A DNA stretch of 64,000 bases, taken from assembly GCA_963795665.1 (NCBI GenBank), contig CAWCIP010000008.1, positions 38,834 to 102,833 on the forward strand. The letters are read 5' to 3'. Of this stretch, positions 31,224-40,549 are shown piece after piece. Position numbers and translations under genes: made by a program. The first letter of the stretch is position 1. Each line of letters opens with the position of its first letter. The stretch comes from DASUPK01 sp963795665. Lineage in GTDB: Bacteria; Actinomycetota; Thermoleophilia; Solirubrobacterales; 70-9. The notes beneath the pieces were generated by a model. That model was not told the origin of the DNA, searched no databases, and saw nothing but the letters and a program-made list of their open reading frames with translations.

Positions 31224-32531
31224 GTGGCGGAGAGGAGATTCTTCGGGACCGATGGGGTCCGGGGCCCCGTGGGCGATTTGCTCACCCCCGACCTCGCTGT
31301 GCGGCTCGGCCGCGCAGCGGCGCTCCAGGCCGAGGCCGAGCGCCCTCAGGTCCTGATCGTTCGCGACACGCGCGAGTCCGGCCCGATGCTGGAGGAGGCC
31401 CTCGCCGCGGGCGTGGCCGCCGGGGGAGGGGACGCGATGCTCGGCGGGGTCCTACCGACGCCCGCCGCCTCGGTGCTGGCGCGCCGGCTGAGCTTCGATC
31501 TCGCCGCCGTGGTCTCCGCATCCCACAATCCCTTTGCCGACAACGGGATCAAGTTCTTCAGCTCCCGCGGCGCCAAGCTCGACGACGACTCCGAGCTGGC
31601 GATCGAGGCGCGCCTGGACGATCAGACCGGTGAGCGTGTCGGGGGCGTGAGGGTGCTCGAGGGAGCGTTCGATGACTACATCAGGGAGCTGCGAACGGCC
31701 TTCCAGCTGGATCTCTCCGGCCTGCGCATCGCCCTCGATTGCGCCAACGGCGCCACCCACCGCGCCGCCCCGGTGATCTTCGGGGCACTGGGCGCGGATC
31801 TCGTGCTGACCGCGGTGGAGCCGGACGGGCGCAACATCAATGCCGCCTGCGGCTCGACGCACCCCGAGACCCTGGTCGACCTGGTCAAGACATCCGGCGC
31901 CGACATCGGCTTCGCGTACGACGGCGATGGCGACCGGGTGCTCGCCGTCGACGGCAATGGCCGGCTGCACGACGGCGACGACCTGATCGCGCTGATCGCC
32001 ACCGACCTCCAGGACCGCGGTGAGCTGGAGGGTGGGGTGGCGGTCACCGTGATGACCAACTTCGGCTTCCACAAGACGATGGAGGCCGCCGGCATCGATG
32101 TCGCCCAGACCCAGGTCGGCGACCGCTACGTGATCGAGGTGCTGCTGGACCGCGACTGGCACCTGGGCGGCGAGCAGTCGGGGCACATCGTCTGGACCGA
32201 CTTCGCGCCGACGGGCGATGGAATCGCGGCCTCCCTTCTCACCCTGCGCGCGCTTCGCGGGCGCCGGCTCGAGAAGGTGGAGCCCTTCGAGCGGCTGCCC
32301 CAGCGGCTCGAGAACGTCCGGATCGCGGATCGCGGTGCCGTCGAGGGTGCCGCCGCCCTCTGGAGCGCCGTCGATGCCGAGAACGCGACACTCGAGGGAC
32401 GCGGCCGCGTGCTCGTCCGGGCTTCCGGGACGGAGCCCCTGGTGCGGGTGATGGTCGAGGCCCCGGATGAGAAGGAGTGCGAGGCGATCTGCAAGCGCCT
32501 GGTCGAAATCGTCAAGCGCGAGTTGGAATAG
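31224..32531 (+). CDS. glmM: Phosphoglucosamine mutase
   Basis: GlmM interconverts glucosamine-6-phosphate and glucosamine-1-phosphate for UDP-GlcNAc synthesis. The 435-residue protein starts at GTG 31224. It has RRFFGTDGVRGPVGDLLTPD, the phosphoserine loop VVSASHNPFADNGIKFF (Ser in SASHNP), the magnesium loop IGFAYDGDGDRVLAVD, the sugar loop GGEQSGHIVW, and the phosphate-binding RASGTEPLVRVMVEA. All four active-site loops are intact. It is followed by glmS, so two successive steps of amino-sugar synthesis are adjacent. Confidence 0.96.
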   Translation: MAERRFFGTDGVRGPVGDLLTPDLAVRLGRAAALQAEAERPQVLIVRDTRESGPMLEEALAAGVAAGGGDAMLGGVLPTPAASVLARRLSFDLAAVVSASHNPFADNGIKFFSSRGAKLDDDSELAIEARLDDQTGERVGGVRVLEGAFDDYIRELRTAFQLDLSGLRIALDCANGATHRAAPVIFGALGADLVLTAVEPDGRNINAACGSTHPETLVDLVKTSGADIGFAYDGDGDRVLAVDGNGRLHDGDDLIALIATDLQDRGELEGGVAVTVMTNFGFHKTMEAAGIDVAQTQVGDRYVIEVLLDRDWHLGGEQSGHIVWTDFAPTGDGIAASLLTLRALRGRRLEKVEPFERLPQRLENVRIADRGAVEGAAALWSAVDAENATLEGRGRVLVRASGTEPLVRVMVEAPDEKECEAICKRLVEIVKRELE

Positions 32532-32559
32532 CGGTTTCGCTCTACCCTGTACTCCCCTT

Positions 32560-34428
32560 ATGTGCGGCATCGTCGGATATGTAGGTGACCGACCGTGCCG
32601 GGACCTGCTGATAGCCGGGCTGGAGAAGCTCGAATACCGGGGCTACGACTCCGCCGGCATCTCGGTGATCTCGGACGGCGAGATCGACAGCGTGCGCGCC
32701 GTCGGGAATCTCGCCAACCTTCGCGCGGCGGTCGAGGAACACTCCGCCAACGGCGATGCCGGCTCCGTGGCGGTCGCCGCCAAGCCCGCGACGATCGGGC
32801 TGGGCCACACGCGCTGGGCCACGCACGGCCGGGTTACCGAGGAGAACGCCCATCCGCACGGTGACTGCGAGGACAAGATCCACATCGTCCTCAACGGGAT
32901 CGTCGAGAACCACGCCGAGCTGCGGCGTGAGCTGACCGGCGAGGGGCACGAGTTCACCTCGGAGACCGACGCCGAGATCGTCGCCCACCTGATCGAGCGC
33001 CATTACGACGGCGACCTTACCCAGGCGGTGCGGCTGGCCTTCGCGGATCTGCGCGGCCACTACGCGTTCGTGGCGATGCACAACGATCACGAGGACACGC
33101 TCGTCGCCGCGAGGAAGGAATGTCCGCTGATCGTCGGCCTCGGCGATCATGAGAACTTCGTCGCCTCCGCCATCCCCGCCTTCCTGGCGGAGACCAGGCG
33201 CGCCCTGGGGATCAAGAACGACGAGATCGTCACCGTCCAGAAGGGCGGCGTCACCGTGATGGACGCGGACGGCAACGTCGTCGAAGGCCGAGAGCCGATC
33301 GAGGTCACCTGGGACGAGGATGCCGCCGAGAAGGGCGGTTACTCCACGTTCATGCTGAAGGAGATCCACGAGCAGCCAGATGCGGTGGCGGAGACGATCA
33401 CCGATCGGCTGCCGAGCCTGGACGGAGTCGATCTGTCCGACGTGGATCTCGACGACGACTTCCTCAAGGGCATCGAGCGGATCGTGATCGTCGCCTGCGG
33501 GACCTCGTACCACTCCGGCCTCGTCGGCCGCTACGCGATCGAGCAGTGGGCCCGGGTCCCGGTCGAGATGGACATCGCGTCCGAATACCGCTACCGCGAG
33601 CCGGTGCACCGCCCGAACGACCTCGTCATCGGGATCACCCAGTCGGGTGAGACCGCGGACACGCTGGCGGCGATGCGGCTGGCCCGCGAGGGCGGCTCGA
33701 AGGTGCTCGCGATCTGCAACGTGATGGGGAGCCAGGCGACCCGGGACGCCGACGCGGTCCTCTATACGCGCTCGGGGATCGAGATCAGCGTGGCCGCGAC
33801 CAAGACCTTCGTCAGCCAGGTGGCCGCCATGTACCTGCTCGGATTGCGCCTCGCCGAGTTGCGAGGGACGATGGAGCGCGACCGGATCGCGGAGCTCGTC
33901 GCCGAGCTCAAGGCGCTCCCCCACAAGATCCAGGAGACGATCGTCTCCTGCGACGAGCGCGTCAAGGCGATCGCCCGCTCCCACCACGACCAGCGCTTCT
34001 TCATGTATATCGGCCGCCACATCGGGCTGGCCGTCTGCCTGGAGGGAGCCCTGAAGCTGAAGGAGATCTCCTACATCCCCGCGGACGCCTACGCGGCGGG
34101 CGAGATGAAGCACGGGCCGATCGCGCTGCTGGACGAGTCGACCCCGGTGGTTGCGGTCGCGACGGACAGCCCAGTGGTGGAGAAGATGCTCTCCAACATG
34201 GAGGAGGTCCGCGCCCGTGGCGCCGACGTAATCGCCGTGGCGACCGAGGGCTGCGCCGGGGTCGAGGAGGCCGCCGACCAGACGCTGTTCGTGCCACGGA
34301 CCGACTGGATCGTGCAGCCGATAGTCGCGATCGTGCCCCTGCAGCTGCTTGCCTATTACATCGCCCGCGAGAACGGCCTGAACGTGGACCAGCCTCGCAA
34401 TCTGGCGAAGACGGTAACCGTCGAGTAG
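32560..34428 (+). CDS. glmS: Glutamine-fructose-6-phosphate aminotransferase (isomerising)
   Basis: GlmS makes glucosamine-6-phosphate from fructose-6-phosphate and glutamine. The start at 32560 yields MCGIVGYVGDRPC, placing the N-terminal nucleophile Cys2 correctly. The longer upstream frame is not coding. The glutaminase domain has LEYRGYDSAGI and GHTRWATHGRVTEENAHPH. The two SIS sugar isomerase domains contain ACGTSYHSGLVGRYAIE and ITQSGETADTLAAMRLA. The C-terminus ends QPRNLAKTVTVE. The protein has 622 residues. A TACCCT box lies 11 nt before the ATG (32543-32548), and there is no glmS ribozyme-like space. Confidence 0.96.
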   Translation: MCGIVGYVGDRPCRDLLIAGLEKLEYRGYDSAGISVISDGEIDSVRAVGNLANLRAAVEEHSANGDAGSVAVAAKPATIGLGHTRWATHGRVTEENAHPHGDCEDKIHIVLNGIVENHAELRRELTGEGHEFTSETDAEIVAHLIERHYDGDLTQAVRLAFADLRGHYAFVAMHNDHEDTLVAARKECPLIVGLGDHENFVASAIPAFLAETRRALGIKNDEIVTVQKGGVTVMDADGNVVEGREPIEVTWDEDAAEKGGYSTFMLKEIHEQPDAVAETITDRLPSLDGVDLSDVDLDDDFLKGIERIVIVACGTSYHSGLVGRYAIEQWARVPVEMDIASEYRYREPVHRPNDLVIGITQSGETADTLAAMRLAREGGSKVLAICNVMGSQATRDADAVLYTRSGIEISVAATKTFVSQVAAMYLLGLRLAELRGTMERDRIAELVAELKALPHKIQETIVSCDERVKAIARSHHDQRFFMYIGRHIGLAVCLEGALKLKEISYIPADAYAAGEMKHGPIALLDESTPVVAVATDSPVVEKMLSNMEEVRARGADVIAVATEGCAGVEEAADQTLFVPRTDWIVQPIVAIVPLQLLAYYIARENGLNVDQPRNLAKTVTVE

Positions 34429-34449
34429 CTGGTCTAGGATGCCCGGCTC

Positions 34450-35991
34450 GTGAGGCGCCGTCGCACCCCCGCCATGCTGCTCGCCTGCGTTGCCGTGCCG
34501 GCCGCGATCCTCGCCGGCTGTGGAGGGGGCGGCGGAGGCAGCACCGACGTCGGCCCGGCCGCCGCGGTGCCGGCGAACACGCCGATCTATCTGGACGCGA
34601 CCGTCAAGCCGACCAGCTCGGCCAAGACCGACGCCAACGCCGCGCTGGGAAAGATCCTCCACACGAGCGATCCCGGCGCGAAGATCGTCTCGCTGATCGA
34701 GGACCAGTCGAAGGCGGATGGCCATCCGATCAACTACCAGCAGGACGTCGCGCCCTGGCTCGGCGAGAAGGCGGGCGTCTTCTTCACCTCGCTCGGAACG
34801 AACTCCCAGGGTTCGGTCGTCGTCGAGACGACGAACCCGAGTGCATCGCTTGCCTTTGCCCAGAAGGCATCCGGCGACACCGCGACCGATCCCGCGCCTC
34901 AGACCTATAACGGCGCCTCCTACCAGGCCGACAAGAGCCAACCGGGCCAGGTCTTCGGCACCGTCGGCAATTTCCTGGTCGAGGGTGACCTGGCGGGCTT
35001 CAAGGCGGCGGTCGACGCCAACTCAGGCGACTCGCTCGGCGACAGCAGCGACTTCAAGGACGCCATCGGCGACCTGCCCGACAACCGACTCGGCACGGTC
35101 TACACGATCCCCAAGAACTTCATCGCCGCTCTGGGGCCCGACCAGTTCGATCCGAACAGCCAGGCCCTGCTCGAGAAGACCGCCGGCGACTCGATCAACG
35201 AGCCCGCCGCGGGCGCGCTGACGGCCTCGGCGGACAGCATCGAGCTCGAGGCGACCGGTGGCAGCAACGGCGTGGACACGCCGGAGAGCTCGCTGATCGC
35301 CGCTGTCCCCTCGCAGGCATGGCTCGCCTTCGGCATCGGCAACCTCGGCGACTCCGTGAAGCGGAGCCTCGATCAGGTGAAGGAGGCCATCCCGAACTTC
35401 GATTCCGTCGTGCAGCAGATCCAGTCGACCACCGGGTCTTCGCTCGACCAGCTCGAAGGCGCTCTGGGAGACGCGGTGATCTACGTCCAGGGGACGAGGC
35501 AGTCCACACTGACCGGCGCGCTCGTGGTGCAGACCAAGGATGCGAATCTCACCGGCAGGCTGCTCAGCCAGCTGCGGGAGCTGCTCCAGCTCGGTAGCGG
35601 CGGCATCAAGCCGCTGCGGCTCTCGGGTGGTGGCACCGGGTTCCAGATCAACGATCCGAGCCTGGCGCCTCGGCCGGTCGAGATCGCCCAGCAGGGGGAC
35701 AAGTTCGTGATCGGCTACGGCGACAACTCCGCCGAGCAGTCGCTGGCGCCCGCGCAGACGCTGGCCGATGCGCCGACGTTCACGACCGCCCACGGCCAGG
35801 TCTCCTCGCTCGGCACCGACCTCTTCCTCGACTTCCCATCCGTCTTCGCGCTGGCCGAGTCCTCGGGCGCAAAGTCAGACCCGGGTTTCCAACAGGCCAA
35901 GCCGTACCTGAACGCGCTCAGCTATCTGGTCACCGGCTCGGGCAGCAGCGGCGACAAGGCCGAGTTCAAGGCGGTCGTGGGGCTGAAGTAG
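34450..35991 (+). CDS. Lipoprotein of unknown function (DUF3352-like)
   Basis: This is a 513-residue secreted lipoprotein with lipobox LAGC (Cys24) followed by a Gly-rich spacer. The body has repeated alpha/beta segments such as YQQDVAPWLGEKAGVFF, FLVEGDLAGFKAAVDAN and FVIGYGDNSAEQSL. This pattern resembles DUF3352 proteins, where a solute or regulatory domain is duplicated. I cannot assign a function. The start is GTG 34450, preceded 9 nt upstream by TAGGAT, a likely leaderless promoter. acpS starts 8 bp after the stop. Confidence 0.75.
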   Translation: MRRRRTPAMLLACVAVPAAILAGCGGGGGGSTDVGPAAAVPANTPIYLDATVKPTSSAKTDANAALGKILHTSDPGAKIVSLIEDQSKADGHPINYQQDVAPWLGEKAGVFFTSLGTNSQGSVVVETTNPSASLAFAQKASGDTATDPAPQTYNGASYQADKSQPGQVFGTVGNFLVEGDLAGFKAAVDANSGDSLGDSSDFKDAIGDLPDNRLGTVYTIPKNFIAALGPDQFDPNSQALLEKTAGDSINEPAAGALTASADSIELEATGGSNGVDTPESSLIAAVPSQAWLAFGIGNLGDSVKRSLDQVKEAIPNFDSVVQQIQSTTGSSLDQLEGALGDAVIYVQGTRQSTLTGALVVQTKDANLTGRLLSQLRELLQLGSGGIKPLRLSGGGTGFQINDPSLAPRPVEIAQQGDKFVIGYGDNSAEQSLAPAQTLADAPTFTTAHGQVSSLGTDLFLDFPSVFALAESSGAKSDPGFQQAKPYLNALSYLVTGSGSSGDKAEFKAVVGLK

Positions 35992-35998
35992 GAGCGTC

Positions 35999-36343
35999 GT
36001 GGCCCTCGGAGTCGGCATCGACCTGATCGAGATCGAGCGCCTGGAGCGCGCGCTCGAGCGCCGCCCGCGGCTTGCGGAGCGCCTGTTCACCGACGGTGAG
36101 CTCGCCTATGCGCGCGGCCGCGCGCGTCCCGGCCGTCATCTGGCGGCCCGCTTCGCGGCGAAGGAGGCCGTGATCAAGGCATTGGGCCGCGGTGTGCCGC
36201 CGCGTGAGATCGAGGTCGAGGCGGGCGCACCCCCGCGTGTCCGGCTCCACGGGAGCGCAGCGGAGTTCGCGGGCGACCTGGAGATCGCGATCTCGCTCAC
36301 CCACTCGCGCGAGAGCGCGGCGGCCGTCGCGATCGCAGGCTAG
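35999..36343 (+). CDS. acpS: Holo-[acyl-carrier-protein] synthase
   Basis: AcpS transfers 4'-phosphopantetheine from CoA to acyl carrier protein. The 114-residue product begins with VGIDLIEIERLERAL (magnesium-binding Asp), has RFAAKEAVIKALGRG (Glu and Lys of the active site) and ends with IAISLTHSRESAAAVAIAG. Length and motif spacing are standard. The start is GTG 35999, with AGGAG close upstream. Position before nnr and alr is a frequent arrangement in actinobacteria. Confidence 0.94.
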   Translation: MALGVGIDLIEIERLERALERRPRLAERLFTDGELAYARGRARPGRHLAARFAAKEAVIKALGRGVPPREIEVEAGAPPRVRLHGSAAEFAGDLEIAISLTHSRESAAAVAIAG

Positions 36344-36388
36344 CTCGCCCTACCTGCGCTTCGCCCGCAGCGGGGTAGGCTGGCGCCG

Positions 36389-37897
36389 ATGGAGGACTGG
36401 CTCGATCCCTGCCTGGACGCCGAGGAGATGCGCGCCACCGACCGCTGGGCGATCGAGGATCGCGGCGTACCCTCGCTCGAGCTGATGGAGACGGCCGGCC
36501 GCGCCGTCGCCGAGGCAGCCGCCCAGGTCGCCACCTCGAGCAGGGCAGCGGTCGTCTGCGGCAAGGGGAACAACGGTGGGGACGGGCTCGTCGCCGCCCG
36601 AGCGCTGCGCGAGACCGGGCTGGAGGTGGAGGCGCTGCTGCTCGCGCCGCCCGACGAGCTCTCCGAGGACGCCAGGGCGAACGCCGATCGCGCGGGCGGG
36701 GTGAGGCGGGTGGATCCGGGAGAGCTCCCGGCCGCAATGCAGGGCGCCGGAGTGGTCGTCGACGCCGTCTTCGGCACGGGTTTCGCGGGCACGCCGCGGG
36801 GTCCGGCGGCCTCGGCGATCGACGCGATGAACGAGGCGGACGCCCCTGTGGTGGCGACCGACATCGCATCCGGCGTCAACGCCTCGAGCGGCGAGGTCGA
36901 GGGAATGGCCGTCGCGGCCGACGTCACCGTGACCTTCCATGCGCCGAAGCTGGGGCACTGGATCGCCCCAGGCAAGGATCACACCGGGGAGCTGCGGGTC
37001 GCCCCGATCGGCATCCCGGAGGGCGCACCCATCGATCCGAAGGCGGGCCTGATCGATCCGCGGGTGCTCCAGCTGGCGCCCAGCCGGGCCTCCGGTTCGA
37101 CCAAGTTCAGCTCCGGGCAGGTGGTGATCATCGGCGGATCGCGCGGGCTCACCGGCGCTGTCTGCCTGGCGGCGTGCGCTGCGATCCGCACGGGGGCCGG
37201 TTACGCGACCGTGGCGGTCCCCGCCGACCTGGAGCGGATCTTCGAGGTGAAGCTGACCGAGGTCATGTCGATTGGGTGCGCAAGCCGCGACGGCAGGCTG
37301 CGCCCGGCCGCCTCGGAGCAGATCCTCGCCGCGACCGAGCGCGCCGCCTGCGTGGTGCTCGGCTCCGGGATGGGCCGCGAGCCGGCGACCCAGCGGCTCG
37401 CGCAGGAGCTCACGGCGAGGATCGCCGCGCCCCTGGTGATCGACGCCGACGGCCTCAATGCGCACGCAGCGCGCATCGAGGGGCTGGCCGAGCGCAGCGC
37501 GCCATTCGTCTTGACGCCGCACGCGGGGGAGATGGGCCGGCTGCTCGACCGGGACTCTGAGGCGATCGAGGCCAGGCGGGCGGAGAGCGCACGAGAGGCA
37601 GCCGAGCGAAGCGGGGGGATCGTCCTGCTCAAGGGTGACGACTCGATCGTCACCGACGGCAAGCGCCTGGCCGTCAATCGCGTTTCGGCCCCCCAGCTGG
37701 CGACCGCCGGGACGGGCGACGTCCTTGCGGGGATGATCGCCGCCCTCATCGCCAGAGGCGTCGAGCCTTTCGCCGCAACCTGCGCCGCCGTGGTGGCCCA
37801 CACCCGCGCCGGCCGAGCGGCGGGAGAGCGGATCGGCCACGACTCGGTGATCGCCGGCGATGTCATCGACTCGATACCGGCGGGGCTGGCGCCCTGA
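36389..37897 (+). CDS. nnr: Bifunctional NAD(P)H-hydrate epimerase / ADP-dependent NAD(P)H-hydrate dehydratase
   Basis: Nnr repairs damaged NAD(P)H hydrates. The N-terminal YjeF_N epimerase domain (residues 1-215) has the AVVCGKGNNGGDGLVAARAL loop and DAVFGTGF. The C-terminal YjeF_C dehydratase domain has IIGGSRGLTGAVCLAACAAIRTGAGYATV, the VIDADGLNAHA motif and catalytic TAGTGDVLAGMIAAL. The fused length of 502 residues is usual. A TAGGCT box lies 7 nt before the ATG (36376-36381), indicating a leaderless transcript. Its stop overlaps the frame of alr. Confidence 0.95.
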   Translation: MEDWLDPCLDAEEMRATDRWAIEDRGVPSLELMETAGRAVAEAAAQVATSSRAAVVCGKGNNGGDGLVAARALRETGLEVEALLLAPPDELSEDARANADRAGGVRRVDPGELPAAMQGAGVVVDAVFGTGFAGTPRGPAASAIDAMNEADAPVVATDIASGVNASSGEVEGMAVAADVTVTFHAPKLGHWIAPGKDHTGELRVAPIGIPEGAPIDPKAGLIDPRVLQLAPSRASGSTKFSSGQVVIIGGSRGLTGAVCLAACAAIRTGAGYATVAVPADLERIFEVKLTEVMSIGCASRDGRLRPAASEQILAATERAACVVLGSGMGREPATQRLAQELTARIAAPLVIDADGLNAHAARIEGLAERSAPFVLTPHAGEMGRLLDRDSEAIEARRAESAREAAERSGGIVLLKGDDSIVTDGKRLAVNRVSAPQLATAGTGDVLAGMIAALIARGVEPFAATCAAVVAHTRAGRAAGERIGHDSVIAGDVIDSIPAGLAP

Positions 37898-39024
37898 GAC
37901 CGCCAGATCAGATTGGCCGAGCCCTGGCGACTATTGACGTCGGGGCGGTGGAGCGGAACTGCCGGACGCTCAAGGACCGCGTCGGGGAGGACACCGAGCT
38001 CTGCGCGGTGGTGAAGGCGAACGGATACGGCCATGGTGCCGCCGCCTGTGCCGCCGCGGCGATGCGCGGAGGGACCACGAGGCTGGCGGTCGCCGCCGCG
38101 TCCGAGGCCGAGGAGCTTCGGCTGCACTTCCCGGAAGCCCCGATCCTCGTGATGGGCGCGCTCACCGAGGCGGAGCTGCAAGTCGCTCTGGCCGCGCGGG
38201 CCGATGTCGCAGTCTGGCGCGAGGAGTTCCGGGAGCTCTGCTCGCGGGTCGCCGCCGAGCTCGGCCGGATGGCGCGGGTTCACGTCAAGCTCGACAGCGG
38301 GATGGGGCGGCTGGGGGAGCGCGATCCGGCGAAGCTGATCGAGCTGGCCCGTGCCTGCCAGGCCGACCAGAGGCTGGAGCTGGCGGGAGTCTGGACGCAT
38401 TTCGCCACCGCCGACGAGGAGGGCGACGCGTATCTCGGAGAGCAGCTCGCCGCATTCATGCCCGTCGCCGAGACGGTGCGTGAGATCGCGCCGGAGTGCA
38501 CCGTCCACGCCGCCAACAGCGCCGCCACCATCCGTGACGCGGCCACCCACTTCGACATGGTGCGCTGCGGCATCGCCATCTACGGGCTGGACCCATTCCA
38601 GCGAGACCCCGCCGAGCACGGCCTCGAGCCCGCGTTCGAGCTGCATTCCTACGTAGCCGACGTGAAGCGCTTCGAGGCCGGGGCGAGCGCCGGCTACGGT
38701 CGCACCTGGCAGGCTCCGGTGGACACCTGGGTCGGCGTGCTCCCGATCGGCTACGGCGACGGGGTGAGGCGAGGCCTCTCCAACAACGGGGAGGTTCTTG
38801 TCGCCGGGAGGCGCTATCCGCTGGTCGGCACGGTCTCGATGGACAACATCACGATCGACCTCGGCCCCGAGACGGACGTGGAGCCGGGGGGGCCGGCGGT
38901 GCTGATCGGCGCCCAGGGGTCCGACCGGATCCTGGCCGAGGAGGTCGCAACCCGCCTCGACACGATCAACTACGAGATCACCTGTGGGATCTCACAGCGG
39001 GTGACTCGCGAGGTCCGGGAATGA
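37894..39024 (+). CDS. alr: Alanine racemase, start codon unusual
   Basis: Alr is a PLP enzyme making D-alanine for peptidoglycan. The PLP lysine is in AVVKANGYGHGA (Lys41 when counting from 37894), and the second catalytic base is in AGYGRTW. The C-terminal domain has LPIGYGDGVRRGLSN and TVSMDNITIDLG. The first canonical start is GTG 37948, but homologues have IDLxAIERN before that point, and in-frame codons here encode ALATIDVGAVERN. The likeliest initiator is CTG at 37894, which overlaps the nnr stop (CTGA) exactly as ATG does in other coupled genes. A shorter protein from 37948 would lose the conserved first strand. Confidence 0.92.
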   Translation: MRPPDQIGRALATIDVGAVERNCRTLKDRVGEDTELCAVVKANGYGHGAAACAAAAMRGGTTRLAVAAASEAEELRLHFPEAPILVMGALTEAELQVALAARADVAVWREEFRELCSRVAAELGRMARVHVKLDSGMGRLGERDPAKLIELARACQADQRLELAGVWTHFATADEEGDAYLGEQLAAFMPVAETVREIAPECTVHAANSAATIRDAATHFDMVRCGIAIYGLDPFQRDPAEHGLEPAFELHSYVADVKRFEAGASAGYGRTWQAPVDTWVGVLPIGYGDGVRRGLSNNGEVLVAGRRYPLVGTVSMDNITIDLGPETDVEPGGPAVLIGAQGSDRILAEEVATRLDTINYEITCGISQRVTREVRE

Positions 39025-40445
39025 CGCTCGAGGACGCGCTTGCCGCGGCCCCATCCATTGCCGCCGCGCGGACCGCGCTGGAGGAGGACCGGGGCCCGGC
39101 CTGGATAGTGGGCGGAGCCATACGCGACGCGCTGCTCGGGGAGCGGGTGGCGGATGCCGACATCGCGGTGGAGCCGGGTCGGGAGGAGAGCGCCGCCCGC
39201 GCGATCGGCGGGGTCGCGGGCGGATCGGCCTTCCAGCTCTCGGAGGAGCACGCCGCCTGGCGGGCGGTGTCAGGCACGGAGGGCTGGCACGTGGACGTGG
39301 CCGCCCTGCGGGCGGATTCGATCGAGGGCGACCTCCGGGCCCGGGACTTCACGGTCAACGCGATCGCGATTCCGCTGGCCGGGGGGGATCCGATCGATCC
39401 GACCGGCGGGGTGGCCGACTCCGAGGCCCGGCTGCTGCGAGCGGTCTCGGACTCGGCCTTCGGGGAAGATCCCATCCGGCTCCTTCGAGCCTGCCGGCTC
39501 TCCGCGGGCCTTGGATTGACGATCGACCCCGGGACCATCGAGCTGGCCCGAGCCCATGCGGCCCACGCCGCGGACCCCGCCGGCGAGCGCCAGTTCGCCG
39601 AGCTGCGGGGAATCGTCGCCGGGCCCGATCCGCTGCTCGGCGTCGAGCTCATGGACCGACTTGCGCTGACCGCGGTGGTCCTGCCCGAGCTCGAGACGCT
39701 TCGCGGAGTCGTCCAGAACCCGAACCATCACCTCGACGTCCTCGGCCACACGCTCGCCGTCCTCGAGGAATGGCTCGGCATCGAGGCAGACCTGAGCGAG
39801 TTCGCCGGAGATCTGGCGGGGGAGATCGAGGCATTCCTCGCCGAGCCCCTCGCCGATGAGCTCACGCGCCTGGGTGCACTCCGGTTCGGCGCCCTCTTCC
39901 ACGACCTGGGAAAGCCCGAGACCCGCTCGGAGGGATCCGGGTACGTGACGTTCATCGGCCACGACGAGGTCGGCGCCCGGATCATCGCTGGGATCTGCCG
40001 CCGCCTGCGCACCAGCCGCCGGCTCAGCGTCCAGCTCCAGGGCCTCGCCCTTCACCACCTGCGGCTCGGCTTCCTGATTCACCAGCGGCCCCTGTCCCGC
40101 CGCGCCGTCTACGACTACCTGGTGGCCACCGAGCCGGTGTCCGCCGACGTCACCCTGCTCAGCGTCGCCGACCGGCTGGCCGCGCGCGGCGAGGGCCCGC
40201 TGGCGAGCCCCGAGATGGTTGAGGCCCACCTCGATCTCGCCCGGGAGATGCTCCGCGACGCCCTCGCCTGGCACCGGGACGGCCCGCCCCGCCCGCCACT
40301 GAGCGGGGACGAGCTGGCTGACGAGCTCGGCCTCTCGCCCGGCCCGGAGATGGGCAGGCTGCTCGAGGAGCTGCGCGCCGAGGCGTTCGCCGGCGAGATC
40401 AGCGGGCGGGCGCAGGCCCTCGAGCGGGCCAGGCAGCTCCGATAG
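39021..40445 (+). CDS. CCA tRNA nucleotidyltransferase / poly(A) polymerase family with HD domain
   Basis: This is a class II nucleotidyltransferase that adds or repairs tRNA 3' CCA. The N-terminal motif is WIVGGAIRDALLGERVADADIAV, with the GGxxRD and DxD signatures. RDFTVNAIAIPLAGG and EDPIRLLRACRLSAGLGLTIDP follow. A central HD phosphohydrolase domain shows HHLDVLGHTLAVLEEW, LFHDLGKPET and GHDEVGARI. The 474-residue size fits actinobacterial CCA enzymes. The start overlaps the alr stop (ATGA). Strict CCA-adding versus poly(A) activity cannot be told from sequence. Confidence 0.92.
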   Translation: MTLEDALAAAPSIAAARTALEEDRGPAWIVGGAIRDALLGERVADADIAVEPGREESAARAIGGVAGGSAFQLSEEHAAWRAVSGTEGWHVDVAALRADSIEGDLRARDFTVNAIAIPLAGGDPIDPTGGVADSEARLLRAVSDSAFGEDPIRLLRACRLSAGLGLTIDPGTIELARAHAAHAADPAGERQFAELRGIVAGPDPLLGVELMDRLALTAVVLPELETLRGVVQNPNHHLDVLGHTLAVLEEWLGIEADLSEFAGDLAGEIEAFLAEPLADELTRLGALRFGALFHDLGKPETRSEGSGYVTFIGHDEVGARIIAGICRRLRTSRRLSVQLQGLALHHLRLGFLIHQRPLSRRAVYDYLVATEPVSADVTLLSVADRLAARGEGPLASPEMVEAHLDLAREMLRDALAWHRDGPPRPPLSGDELADELGLSPGPEMGRLLEELRAEAFAGEISGRAQALERARQLR

Positions 40446-40549
40446 CCATTCGTCGGACTTAGTGACCATCGCGGTATCCCTGAGCGCGGCGTGACCGCTC
40501 TCAATAGAGAAAGAGGAATGACTCCAGCTAGGAAGGGAGCAGGAGCACG

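Noticed and set aside
32532..32559. glmS ribozyme
   Set aside because: Only 28 bases separate glmM and glmS, too short for the ribozyme, and a TACCCT promoter box occupies the space.
32542..34941. 799-codon minus-strand frame opposite glmS
   Set aside because: GlmS is unmistakable on the plus strand. The antisense product has no domain signature.
40446..40549. Possible tRNA or small RNA between the CCA enzyme and the secreted protein
   Set aside because: No T-loop (GGTTCGA-type) or cloverleaf pairing found. It reads as a promoter and leader region.
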